Part shown: positions 1 to 9,749 of the stretch, piece after piece
How positions within the stretch are numbered: the first letter of the stretch is position 1
Layout: every line of letters begins with the position of its first letter
NCBI GenBank assembly: GCA_033297075.1
Contig: MU858045.1
Coordinates: 248,001-312,000, forward strand
Reading direction: 5' to 3'
Length of the DNA: 64,000 bases
DNA from: Rhypophila decipiens
Taxonomy: Eukaryota; Ascomycota; Sordariomycetes; Sordariales; Naviculisporaceae
The notes under the pieces: generated by a model
The model's database searches: none
Told to the model about the DNA's origin: nothing
The model's input: only the letters and a program-made list of their open reading frames with translations
Program-made: the position numbers and the translations under genes

Positions 1-170
1 CCAACTGGGTAAAAAAAGGGGGTGTGAAATTCCTCTCGTAGGCCTTCATATTATCCGGAATACCAGACATATAGGATACTTCTTTCACATACATGAAAAA
101 GAAGAGAAATACGTATAAGAGAGAAGCGTTTATAGCCTACAAGATGAAATTTAGAGGCTCAGATTGGGGT
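1..170 (+). repeat. Dispersed repeat, copy 1 (truncated by window edge)
   Basis: The first bases read CCAACTGGGT, then an A-run and GGGGGTGTGAAA. Related heads occur at 2481 and 16437. The next ~140 bp also match the 2481 copy loosely (ACATATAGGATA versus ACATATGGGATA, then a shared AGAAATA, with similar spacing). The region is AT-rich and non-coding. The right boundary is uncertain and no target-site duplication can be defined because the left edge is the window edge. Confidence 0.5.
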
Positions 171-563
171 TTTCCGACGCTGTCCTGTTGTAAGGCGATG
201 GTATCGAGAGCTTTACGCCCCACTATGTAAATTCTTATCGGCCTTATCGGAAGACGTGGGGCAAAATCCAACTAACCCAATTAGGCTTGTTACACTTGCT
301 TGCAAGGATCACACACCTAGAGGTATGACTGCACACCAAATTCGTCAAATATCCATTCGCCTTGAACAGACCAGACGTCGAGCCGCAACTTAACCAGTAA
401 CCTGCATCCACTCCAGCACCAACCCTAGGATCATTGTACGTATTCAGGTCATACATCATCTTCAAGTCTCGAATAAACCGTTAACGGCCCCTCTTACACC
501 ACAGAAAGCGCACAGAAACAGCCGACACCCGCTCGCTAGTTACCCCGCGAAAAAAAGATCAAG
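171..563. other. Upstream region of the eIF2 gamma gene
   Basis: No gene is supported here. It presumably holds the promoter and 5' UTR of the eIF2 gamma gene. No clear TATA box or upstream ORF with a good context was recognised. Confidence 0.4.
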
Positions 564-2226
564 ATGTCTGCCAACGACAAGTTTGGCAATGATATTCCCG
601 AGTCCGGCTCCGACAACGAGTCCGTTGACTCGGGCGAGTCCGACAATGAGGTTGTTGAGAAGCCTCTCAAGTCCTCTCTCAAAAAATCAGAGCCTCTCGC
701 GCCTGTCGCGAAACCCTTCCTCCCTCCACAGACCGAGCCGAAAGACCTCGACGTCAGCGCCCTTACCCCTCTGACCCCCGAAATTATTGCGCGGCAAGCC
801 ACCATCAATATCGGCACCATCGGTCACGTCGCTCACGGAAAGTCGACAGTGGTCAAGGCCATCTCTGGCGTCCAGACCGTCAGATTTAAGAACGAGCTGA
901 TTCGTAACATCACAATCAAGCTTGGATATGCCAATGCAAAGATCTACAAGTGCGACAACCCAGCTTGCCCACGGCCGACATGCTACCGCAGCTACAAGAG
1001 CGACAAGGAGGTTGACCCGCCATGCGAGCGGGAAGGTTGCGAGGGCACATACAGACTGCTGCGTCACGTTTCGTAAGGCTACCCATCGCGGAGGACTCGA
1101 CTCATCAGCTGTGATTAAACCGCTACTAACGATCTGATAGTTTTGTCGATTGCCCTGGTCACGACATTCTCATGAGCACCATGTTGTCAGGAGCCGCGGT
1201 CATGGACGCCGCTCTCCTACTCATCGCTGGAAACGAATCCTGTCCCCAACCGCAGACCTCGGAGCATTTGGCCGCTATCGAGATCATGAAGTTGGACAAG
1301 ATCATTATCCTTCAGAACAAGGTAGATCTTATGAGGGAAGAAGCCGCGAGCAAACACAACGAGTCCATCCAAAAGTTCATCCGCGGTACCGTTGCCGACA
1401 AGGCTCCGATTATTCCCATTTCTGCCCAGCTCAAGATCAACATCGACGCCATCCTCGACGCCATCGTCCACACCATTCCTGTCCCTCCCCGAGACTTCAG
1501 CTCTGACCCTCAGATGATTGTAATTCGTTCTTTCGACGTTAACAAGCCTGGTGCCGAGATTGAAGAGCTCAAGGGTGGTGTTGCCGGTGGCAGTATCCTG
1601 CACGGCGTGCTTAAGCTAGGTGACGAGATCGAGATCCGCCCAGGTATCGTCTCCCGTGACGAGAACGGCGACCTCAAGTGCACTCCCATCTTCAGCAGGA
1701 TCGTCTCGCTCAACTCGGAAGGTAACGACCTCAAGTATGCCGTTCCCGGTGGTCTCATTGGTGTGGGTACCAAGATCGACCCCACGCTCTGTAGAGCTGA
1801 TCGTCTCGTCGGTTTCGTGCTCGGCCTCAAGGGCCGCCTCCCTGATATCTACAGCGAGATCGAGATCAACTTCTACCTCCTCCGCCGCCTTCTCGGTGTC
1901 AGGACTGCCGATGGAAAGCAGGCCAAGGTCGAGAAGCTGTCCAAGAACGAGGTCATCATGGTCAACATTGGCTCGACGTCTACCGGTGCCAAGATTTCTG
2001 CCATCAAGAAGGATGCCGCCAAGCTGGTGCTCACGAGTCCCGCTTGCACAAAGATTGGCGAGAAGGTTGCTCTCAGCAGACGTATCGACAAGCATTGGCG
2101 TCTGATTGGGTGGGCCACCATTGCTGCGTAAGTTTCCCTGCAGACTGTCACTCACTGCTTCATCAGAATAAACGCTAACATATGATACGATTTAGTGGTA
2201 AGACATTGGAGCCTAGCACCTCTTAG
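564..2226 (+). CDS. GCD11: Translation initiation factor eIF2 subunit gamma
   Basis: This is the GTP-binding core subunit of eIF2, which carries Met-tRNAi to the 40S ribosome in the cytosol. Exons are 564-1072, 1141-2127 and 2196-2226 (508 aa). The first intron has a CTAAC branch site and ends CTGATAG. Visible motifs are the P-loop GHVAHGKST, the G3 box DCPGHD directly after intron 1, NKVD, and a Cys-rich zinc ribbon (CDNPAC, CYRSYK, CEREGC). The last exon encodes only about ten residues ending TLEPSTS, which fits the conserved fungal C terminus GWATI...TLEP. The acidic, Ser-rich N-terminal extension is typical of fungi. The start is the first ATG of the open frame, and the splice phases all agree. 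Identity is very secure. Confidence 0.97.
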
Positions 2227-2413
2227 AAGCATAATCAGACAAGCGAAATTTCAGCGTAGAATAAAAACGGACTTCTTCCTTTGTCCCTACTAGGTAGCTA
2301 TATAGGAGCTGAGGGGGAAATTGGAAAGAAGTCAGCGAGGCAAAATAGAAATGATTGTAAAGCAGTTGTCCTTTACTAGTGCAATAGCGTCCCAACTTTT
2401 TCAAATCTGGTCT

Positions 2414-2416
<3 letters not shown>

Positions 2417-2477
<61 letters not shown>

Positions 2478-2480
2478 TGT
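2417..2480 (+). repeat. Compound dinucleotide microsatellite (CT)22(GT)10
   Basis: About 22 perfect CT units (2417-2460) are followed without interruption by ten GT units (2461-2480). The tract abuts the first base of dispersed repeat copy 2, suggesting it marks that element's left border. Confidence 0.97.
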
Positions 2481-2660
2481 CAACTGGGTTGAGAAAAGGG
2501 TGTGGAAACACGTCCATATATGATATGCTTTGGTACCATGAACCATACATATGGGATATTTTTCAAAATTGCATCAAGAAGACCAGAAATAGCTGTAAAA
2601 GAAAAGTTCACAGGGCCTGTTGAATATGATTTAAATGTATATCATGACTTTTCTTGAGGC
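2481..2660 (+). repeat. Dispersed repeat, copy 2
   Basis: It begins CAACTGGGTTGAGAAAAGGG and continues with sequence loosely alignable to positions 1-170 (ACATATGGGATA, AGAAATAGCTGTAAAAGAAAAG). The right end is not defined. No open frame or terminal inverted repeat was found. Confidence 0.5.
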
Positions 2661-3009
2661 TTGTACCGCATTTTGGATATGGGCAATCATGTTGGAGTTT
2701 TCACCCCAACATTGCATTGCATTCTTCGACCTGGTTAGGTAGGCAGCTATCTGTCTGTCTGTGTCTATCTAATTAATAATATAAATTCTATTTTTCCTCC
2801 TTCCATACCACCACTACCGGTAGTATCCATCCATCCCACCCATCCGTAAGAAGAAACCCTTGAATTGAATTGAGATTTTTGGAATAAAAACGCTGCTGTC
2901 TCTGATGATAAACCAAGAAGAATGGATCCTCACCAGATCCTCCCACACTTGACTTATAACCTGATGCTGCAAAATACCACTTCAAGCAAGGTCAAAGGGG
3001 AGGTGGTCC

Positions 3010-4173
3010 CTACTTCCTCGTCTTCCTAGCATGCTTGACCAGATTCTCAATAACCCCCTCAAACGCCTCCCGATCTCCAATCTTCTCGTCGGTCCTCTTT
3101 TGCCAGTACACGAGCATCTCGTGCGCCAAGCCTTGCATATCCTCCAACTTCTTGACATGGTTCTGTAGTTCCTGGTCCGTCATGCCCGAGAGGGCTTCGT
3201 CGGTGGTCATGCACAATTGCTTTGCGCTTGTCAGGTCGAGGTATGGTTCGGGCTGCTGTCCCTTCTTCCCTGCTGCCCCCCCAGAAGTAGTTCCTGAAGA
3301 AGAAGAAGAAGTGGTCTTTTTATCTCTCGATTTGGAAGGCTTCAGGTTGCCTTGAGAGTCGACTGACGTGCTGGAGGCATTATGGCCGCTTTGCCTAACG
3401 CGGGAGAGGGAACGCGGCGTGCCGCCGCCGCCGGTTTCGGTTCCCCCGTCGTTGGAATTTCGCAATGAGCCCGTCGAGCTGACCCTGTGAAGGAGAGAAG
3501 GCAGGACAAGTTTCTTTTGCTTTGATGCCGGCAGGATCTCGTCTAGATCGACGGGAACTCCGAGGGATACCAGGAAGAGGCGGCGGATTCGGGAGCGGAT
3601 CCAGTCTGGTGGTTGGAGTGGAGGGGGGGCTACAAGCTGAGACCAGAGAGATGCGCTTCGGGGGGTGAGAAATATGGGGTTTGTTTCTCGCGATGGGGGT
3701 GGTAAGGGCAGGGGATCGGGGAGGTCGTCGACTGGTGGGAAGAGGGCTGATAGGTAGGGTTCGGTTATGGAGTAGATTTCGGAGGGGTCGACGTCGTCGA
3801 ATGATGGTATGGGCTTTTTGTATGTGGTCAGTTAGTGGCCTTGGGATGGGATAGGGGCAGTCAGACGACATACGAATGATAGCGCGGGTTGTTGCGGTTG
3901 AGGAGGAGGAGGAGCAGCCACTGGCGCGGGCTCTATTTGCTCTGATTGTTGAAAGTCATCTCCAAAATCATCAAAGGCGGCGTCTTCCTCTCCTTCTTCA
4001 AAATCGTCAAAGTCGTCACCGCCGTCATCATCATCTCCACCGCCGTCATCACCATCGGCGGCACTGAAATTACTGGGAAAGGACGGAGAGAGAGGAGATC
4101 GTCGCAAGGCACCAGTCGACGATTTCCTCCTCAAACGTGGCGAGACGGGAGTCTTTAATGAAGTAGCTGACAT
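3010..4173 (-). CDS. Laa2-like (DUF5102-type) clathrin/AP-1 accessory protein candidate
   Basis: The two exons are 4173-3874 and 3813-3010, joined in phase 0 across a 60-bp intron (GTATGT donor, CTAAC branch), giving 367 aa. The N terminus is basic and Ser/Pro-rich, followed by a very acidic stretch with DDFDDF and DDFGDDF motifs (about residues 55-80). Such motifs bind gamma-ear/GGA appendages in known adaptor accessory proteins. A conserved-looking block follows (FDDVDPSEIY, LGVPVDLDEILP, SKQKKLVLPS), then a low-complexity Ser/Gly linker and a predicted C-terminal coiled coil (ELQNHVKKLEDMQ to the end). This architecture resembles fungal relatives of yeast Laa2/YBL010C, which works with Laa1 and AP-1 in Golgi-endosome traffic. 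The gene model is firm; the family name is my recognition without a search. Confidence 0.72.
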
Positions 4174-4258
4174 TGGAGTATCTACGCAGGAGACCGGGAA
4201 AGACGTCAATACAAAAGAGACTTTGTGGCCGGATATATAGACAGAACAGAGAAAAAGG

Positions 4259-4841
4259 CTACGCATCCGTACCAGCTTCACCACCGTTCTCGACCTTGTG
4301 CCCATCTGCCTTCACAATGATGTCTGGAGGCGGGTCCGCCCTGTGCTGCTTCTGCTGCTCCGCCGTCTCGGGATGAGTGACGGCAGTTGGCGAATCGGGC
4401 GTCTCCTCCACGACCGTCTTGGGGATCGGCTGCCCGCCGGGCGTGGTTGTCCGCGACGGCTCCTCCGACTCGCTCGACAGTTTGCTATCCGGTTCCGGGA
4501 CGAAGGCTATCTCATCCGGCTTGGCATCCTCCTCCCTCATGCTATATGCCTTGGTGCCGGGGACTTCCCCGTACGCCGGTTTGTCGTCCACTCTCTCGAC
4601 CCTCAGTCGCGGGATGGGCGAGGCCGGGTGGGACACTGGGGGACCGGATTGGGCATCGGAGAAGTGGTCTTCAGAATCAGAGGTTGCATCTGCGAGAATG
4701 CGATCAGTCAGTCAAGCTCACGTAGGATAGGTGATGGAATCCCAAGTTCAGTCATGTACCTAGCTCATGGGCGCCTGGGTCCTCTTTCTCCGCCTTGACT
4801 GGCGAGGGAGGCGTTAAGCTGTTTCGTCTCGACGACGACAT
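4259..4841 (-). CDS. Conserved disordered fungal protein, function unknown
   Basis: Two exons, 4841-4760 and 4689-4259, encode 170 aa. The start (MSSSRRNSLTPPSP) was chosen because only this frame joins through the GTACAT donor and CGCAG acceptor to the long downstream exon, giving HELDATSDSEDHFSDAQSG. The protein is acidic and Pro/Ser-rich, with a central block RLRVERVDDKPAYGEVPGTK and DEIAFVPE that looks conserved, and no membrane segment or enzyme motif. It lies 85 bp upstream of, and in tandem with, the Laa2-like gene, and is divergent from NSP1. A hydrophobic ORF at 4765-5007 in another frame was rejected. I do not recognise a function; the protein is probably largely disordered. Confidence 0.75.
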
Positions 4842-5871
4842 TGTTGATGCGGTCTTGCAGCGTAGTAGACTGTCTGTACGGGCAATGACCAGCGGCGAGG
4901 AAGGGGGAGAATGGCAAGAAAGCGAGACAAAGTGCCAAAGACGCAGTCAAGAGAAACTCGCTCGCGCAAAGGGACTCAAAGGAGGGGAAGCAAACGTAGC
5001 TGGGCAAGGCTGGCCTGTGATATCTGTATGAGGGGAAAAAGTAGGTGGAAGGTATTCAAGTCAGTTCCGTCTCAGGTGCGCTGTCTCAAGCCAGGCGCAA
5101 AAAGCAACTGTCAACAGGTTCAGAGTTGACTAGTTTCAGGACTCAAGTGGCAGGGAGGTATGCATACAGATGTTGTTGTCAGTGGCTAACAACGGTCATT
5201 CAGCAATCTGGCAATGGGCTCATGTCCAAGAGTTGATGGTGGAGTTGGTGCTGTCTGGATTGCCCATAAAACGTGCCATGTTGAATCTTGTGTCACCCGC
5301 CACTGCCCACTGGACCGCTGTGTTGCCCGCACTCTTCAGACTGCCACTGAACTTTGGGTGGGTCATCTCCCCAGAGCTAGCTTGTTATCCCTGCAACTGA
5401 TTGGTGAGGCTGGTTGAGCCAAACGGCGGGACCCACCAAGCTTTTTCTCAGGCGCGCTTTGGGAGCTCCAAAAAAGGCCTGGTCGCGAATTGCCTGGGCC
5501 TCAGCGATCAACTTTCTAGAGACCGCAACTTATTACTTCAACCTCAAAATATCTTTCCAGAAGGCCGAGCAAACACAATCCACTGAAATAACGACAGACC
5601 GACCCTCGAAGAACAACACAGCGCTAGCAAATCAACTCGTGCCGCGCAATTGCTGTACTGAGGCTCGTCGCGTTTGCAGCCTCTGTCTTAAAGTCCCCCA
5701 TCGCTGCGCACTCTCGACCGACCGACAGCTTGGGCATGGGACGCGGCGCTTGATTTTCTTTCACGTCATCGAACCATTCTGCGCCATCGATCTCCCTGAG
5801 CGTTAGATAATCTGCTCCCTTTGACTCTTTATCTACATCCGACTTCCTTCGAACGAAACAAAACCGCAAAC
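4842..5871. other. Divergent promoter region between the 170-aa gene and NSP1
   Basis: About 1 kb without a supportable gene. It should hold both promoters and the NSP1 5' UTR. It contains one GGGACCCACC decamer (about 5429), also present upstream of CCT4. Confidence 0.5.
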
Positions 5872-8047
5872 ATGTCTTTCACATTTGGGTCTACCCCAAG
5901 CACCTCTGCCGCTTCTGGTCAACCAACAACGTCGACGGCTGCCCCATCTCTCTTTGGAGGAGGCACAACAGCTGGAGGCGGAACTACTCCCAGCTTTGCA
6001 TTTGGAACTCCAAGCGGAAGTGGAACAACGACACCGGCAACTGGAGGTGGCTTATTCGGCGGCAACAAAGGAGCAGCAGCAGGCGCATCTACACCTAGTC
6101 TCTTCGGTAACACAGGAGCTGCGGCCTCGTCAACAACTCCGGCAACGGCGGGTGGCGGTCTATTTGGAGGAACTCCTGGAGCTTCAGCTGGTGGTAGTGG
6201 TCTATTTGGAGGAGCTACTGGCAGTAAGCCTGCCGCAGGAAACAGCCTCTTTGGTGGTGGATCATCTGCTGCCACTCCCTCTGGTGCGCTCTTTGGTGGG
6301 GGAGGTGCTGGGGCGGCTTCAACTCCAGCGGCCACTTCGGGTGCGCTCTTTGGTAACGCCGGTGCCTCCTCAACACCGGCTGCCAGTGCGGGCGGTGGAC
6401 TCTTTGGTGGTGCTACGACCGCGGCCCCTGCTGCCAGCTCGAGCGGCCTTTTCGGCGGTGCTTCTTCAACACCGGCTGCGGCTCCCACCGCTAAGCCTGC
6501 TGGTGGCCTCTTTGGTGGTGGCGGTTCAAGCAGCACTCCTCAGACTGGTTCTGGCACAGCAACCCCTTCACTCTTTGGTGCTGCAGGGGCTGGAGCCGCG
6601 ACTCCAGCAAAGCCTTCGTTTGGCGGCCTAGCATCAACCACACCTGCTGGGGCGCCTCCAGCCGAGAACAAGCCAGCAACTGGCGGGCTGTTCGGCGCGA
6701 CAACAGCCTCCTCCGCCTCAGCACAGCCAGCCGCTACGACTGCCTCGTCAGGGATGTTTGGTGCGAAACCAGCTGCCGGATCGGCTCCTGCTCCAGGTGG
6801 CTTGTTTGGCTCGCAGCCAGCCACGTCCAGTGCCGCGACCCCAGCAGCCAGCGCGCCATCTGGAGGTTTATTTGGAGCTGCCCCCGGTACATCTGCTCCT
6901 GCGGCGTCTGCAGCCCCGGCCACGGCCGCAACCCCAGGTTTGTTTGGCGGTGCCACAAAGACCACCGCTCCCGCAACCACATCGACGCCTGCGCCTGGTG
7001 GTCTTTTTGGAGCTGCCGGGAGCAAACCGGCAGCTTCAACAACCTCAGCGGGCGGTCTGTTCGGGGCTCCTGCAACTACCTCTGCAGCAGCAACTACTAC
7101 CACATCCGCTACGGCCCCGGCGACAACCTCGACAGCAACTACCACAGCAACAGCACCAGCTGCCACCACTACTGGTGGTCTATTTGGTGGTCCAAAGAAG
7201 GATGGAGCTGCCCCCGCGACCTCGACAGCCGCAGATGGCAAGACTGCTACCACCGGCACAAATCTCGGAGCATCCACCATGGGCCCAACCTCCCATCTCC
7301 CCCGCCTAAAGAACAAGACAATGGACGAGATCATCACCCGCTGGGCCACAGATCTCACAAAGTACCAAAAAGAGTTCAAAGAGCAAGCCAACAAGGTAGC
7401 AGAGTGGGACCGTCTGCTCGTCGAGAACGGCGAGAAGATCCAAAAGCTCTACCTCAGCACGCACGAGGCCCAGCGACAGAACAACGAGATTGAGCGGCAG
7501 CTCTCCAACGTGGAGAACCACCAGGACGAGCTGTCCATGTGGCTGGACCAGTACGAGAGCGAGCTCGAGAATCTGTTTACCAAGCAGGTCGGGCCGAATG
7601 AGCAAGTCGGGGGCCCGGATCAGGAGCGTGAAAGGACGTACAAGACCGCTGAGAAGCTTACTGATCGGTTGGATGATATGGGTAAGGATCTGACCAAGAT
7701 GATCAAGGAGATCAATGATATGTCGGGGACACTTAGCAAGGGGAGCAAGCCTGATGATCCGGTATGTTTTTTTCTTTTTATCCCCAATCTAGAGTTGGTT
7801 TTTTTTTTTTTGTTTCAGGGAATATGTGCTAACTTTTCTTTCTCTCGAAATAAAGCTCAGCCAAATCGTCCGTGTCCTAAACGGACACTTGACACAGCTA
7901 CAGTGGATTGACACCAACGCCTCGGCCCTCCAGGCCAGAGTGGCGGCTGCCCAAAAGGCCAGTAATAACATGGGCGCCAGCGTGGGCGGTAACGAGACGG
8001 ATGCTGCAGAGAGCTTCTACCGGTCGTACAGGGGTGGTTATAAATGA
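5872..8047 (+). CDS. NSP1: Nucleoporin NSP1 (Nup62 homologue)
   Basis: This is a central-channel FG nucleoporin that forms the Nsp1/Nup57/Nup49 complex and the permeability barrier of the nuclear pore. Exons are 5872-7761 and 7856-8047 (693 aa). Residues 1 to about 475 are low-complexity Ala/Thr/Gly/Ser with more than twenty FG motifs, mostly GLFG(G) rather than the FxFG typical of yeast Nsp1. The C-terminal ~210 residues are the Nsp1_C coiled coil, starting near LKNKTMDEIITRWATDL and including HQDELSMWLDQYE. The intron sits near the 3' end (GTATGT, GCTAAC branch), and exon 2 continues LSQIVRVLNGHLTQLQWID. The start MSFTFG is the usual FG-nucleoporin opening, and an upstream in-frame ATG-less extension was ignored. 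Identity is secure from the coiled-coil domain. Confidence 0.95.
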
Positions 8048-9145
8048 ATGGCAAATACATAGCTAGACAGCAGGATATGTGGAAAAACAAAGAAGGGGGG
8101 CTAGAGTAGGCGGCTGGATGGGATATGGGACTTGGGCACAGCATAGATGTATTAATCAATCAGGGAGTGTTGGCTTTTTGTCAATCCATTACTTTGACAA
8201 CCGCGCGTTGGAGCGCCGGGGTATTGTTGGATTAGTTCACAAATGTGGGGACAGATTAGATCAGAAGAGTTCTACCATGAAGAAGACTGGTGGTTCTTCT
8301 TTCCTACGACCGTATTGATATTTTGTTTATATGTACTGATAAGTTCTTCATGGTATGGATTTTGTCCAGACTTCTGCGCGCAAACTCACCTGCGTGCTGT
8401 TTGAGGATGGTCGGGAACCTTGTTCGCAAAAAGATTCACAAGTTGAACAATGAGTACCCGCGTCCTCTTTCTAACCGGTTAATCACACCATTCCATTTGG
8501 TCACTACTCGCCCATATTCGCGTGGAACTATACCTCACCATGTTCGATTGAAGCGTGGATACATATGATGAAAGCTGGTGAACGGCTAAGCTCGTGCCTG
8601 GGAGAAGGGGAAATATCAACGTCATCCATATCAACCAATCCACGCCTGGTGTCTTCTGTTCCGCCTCCTCCCTCGCTCTCCCAACAACTTCATGATGGCG
8701 GCAAAAGGAAATTCGAACGAAACTCGAATGGAAATCGTGATACCCATTCGAATAAACTGTTCAACCATATGATAACTGCGAATCTCGCTCGAGTCTATTT
8801 CCCTGTTGATTAACTGGTAGCAGACTTCTCCAGATCCGTTTGATTTCTGTGGTAGAACCTTTATAGTACAAGCTTGGGAAGAATGTGTCAACGATGACAA
8901 TGCAAATGGCTGGTGGGCTGAGACAAAACTGAATGGTGATACCCTCTCTCAAGAACCTCCTCCGCATGCTCAAACTCCCCACTTTCACATTCCTTCCTGT
9001 CTCTTTCCACAGAGAGGTCTACCATATGGATCTCGCGTACTAAAGTGGATGAATGAATGGCGTAAAAGTGTTTTTCGTCGAGTTTATTCGCGAGAAACGG
9101 GAGATTGTGGGCATGCGAGGGTTAGGACGTGTGTGATGGGAAAAT
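8048..9145. other. Intergenic region between NSP1 and IF1
   Basis: This lies between convergent genes. It should contain both 3' UTRs. I see no gene, RNA or clear repeat. Confidence 0.5.
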
Positions 9146-9749
9146 TTAGTTGTGCTCGCCGCCTTGGTCCTTGGTGATCTCGTCACTGTGCATTTCGCGC
9201 CATTTGCGCACGTTGTCAGTAATCGTGGGTCTCTCTTTGAAGGGCGGATTCTCATCGCGCCCGTTGACGGGGAAGCCATGGCGGTCCGCCGCCCACCGAA
9301 GGACAAAGTCCCTGGCCCTGAGGCCCTTGGGGTCATCCTTGTGGACGGGGCGGAACTCCATGGAGCGAAGGAACACTGACATGTGGTCCGACAATTGCTG
9401 GAGGTGAGCTTGCTGCTCGTGGAGCTTCTTGCGGAGCTCAAGCAGCTTCTCCTTCTCGCGCTGGCGGATGGCGTAGTCCTCTGCGGCCTTCTCGCGGCGT
9501 TGGAAAGCATCTCTGTAATTGGGGTTCCCGAGAAGAAGAGTCGGTTTCGTTAGCTAATCAGTCCGATCTATGGGCTTTTGAAGGGGACAAAGTGAAGAGG
9601 CTTGGGCGAGAAGAGCAATGAACTTACCCTTGACCACCAGTCTTGGGAGGAGCACCGGTATCGCCAGCAGCCATGACGCGAGCGGATGTCGCGAGGGTGC
9701 GGGCGGCCATAGCCGGGCGGACGGCCTTGAGCATGGAGGTGCGGAGCAT
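9146..9749 (-). CDS. INH1: Mitochondrial F1F0-ATPase inhibitor (IF1)
   Basis: IF1 is a small matrix protein that blocks ATP hydrolysis by F1 at low pH. Exons are 9749-9628, 9512-9381 and 9185-9146 (97 aa). The N terminus is a presequence (MLRTSMLKAVRPAMAARTL, rich in Arg/Ala/Thr). The inhibitory segment follows (GDAFQRREKAAEDYAIRQ), then the long coiled coil EKEKLLELRKKLHEQQ, ending DHIDEITKDQGGEHN, which is the family signature end. The second intron is 195 bp (donor GTCAGT, CTGAC branch, CACAG acceptor). It is unusual: a multiple of three, free of stops and GC-rich. If retained it would insert 65 residues between His and Ile of the C-terminal helix (see findings). The short spliced form matches the family length. 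Confidence 0.92.

Larger units (their letters stand above)
2227..3009. other. Intergenic region with microsatellite and repeat copy
   Basis: This lies between the convergent eIF2 gamma and Laa2-like genes. It contains the CT/GT microsatellite (2417-2480) and repeat copy 2 (from 2481). Otherwise it is AT-rich and I see no gene. Confidence 0.6.

Noticed and set aside
4765..5007. Hydrophobic 80-codon minus ORF as a membrane protein
   Set aside because: The frame needed to join the downstream exon of the 170-aa gene is different; this ORF ends at a stop before any usable donor.
6540..7394. Minus ORF of 284 codons opposite NSP1
   Set aside because: It is the antisense shadow of the Ala/Gly/Thr-rich FG repeat region, with Pro/Ala/Val low complexity and no domain.
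9146..9394. Separate 82-aa gene MSDHMSVFL...
   Set aside because: Its end is the IF1 C terminus and its middle is the IF1 intron; kept only as an exitron observation.
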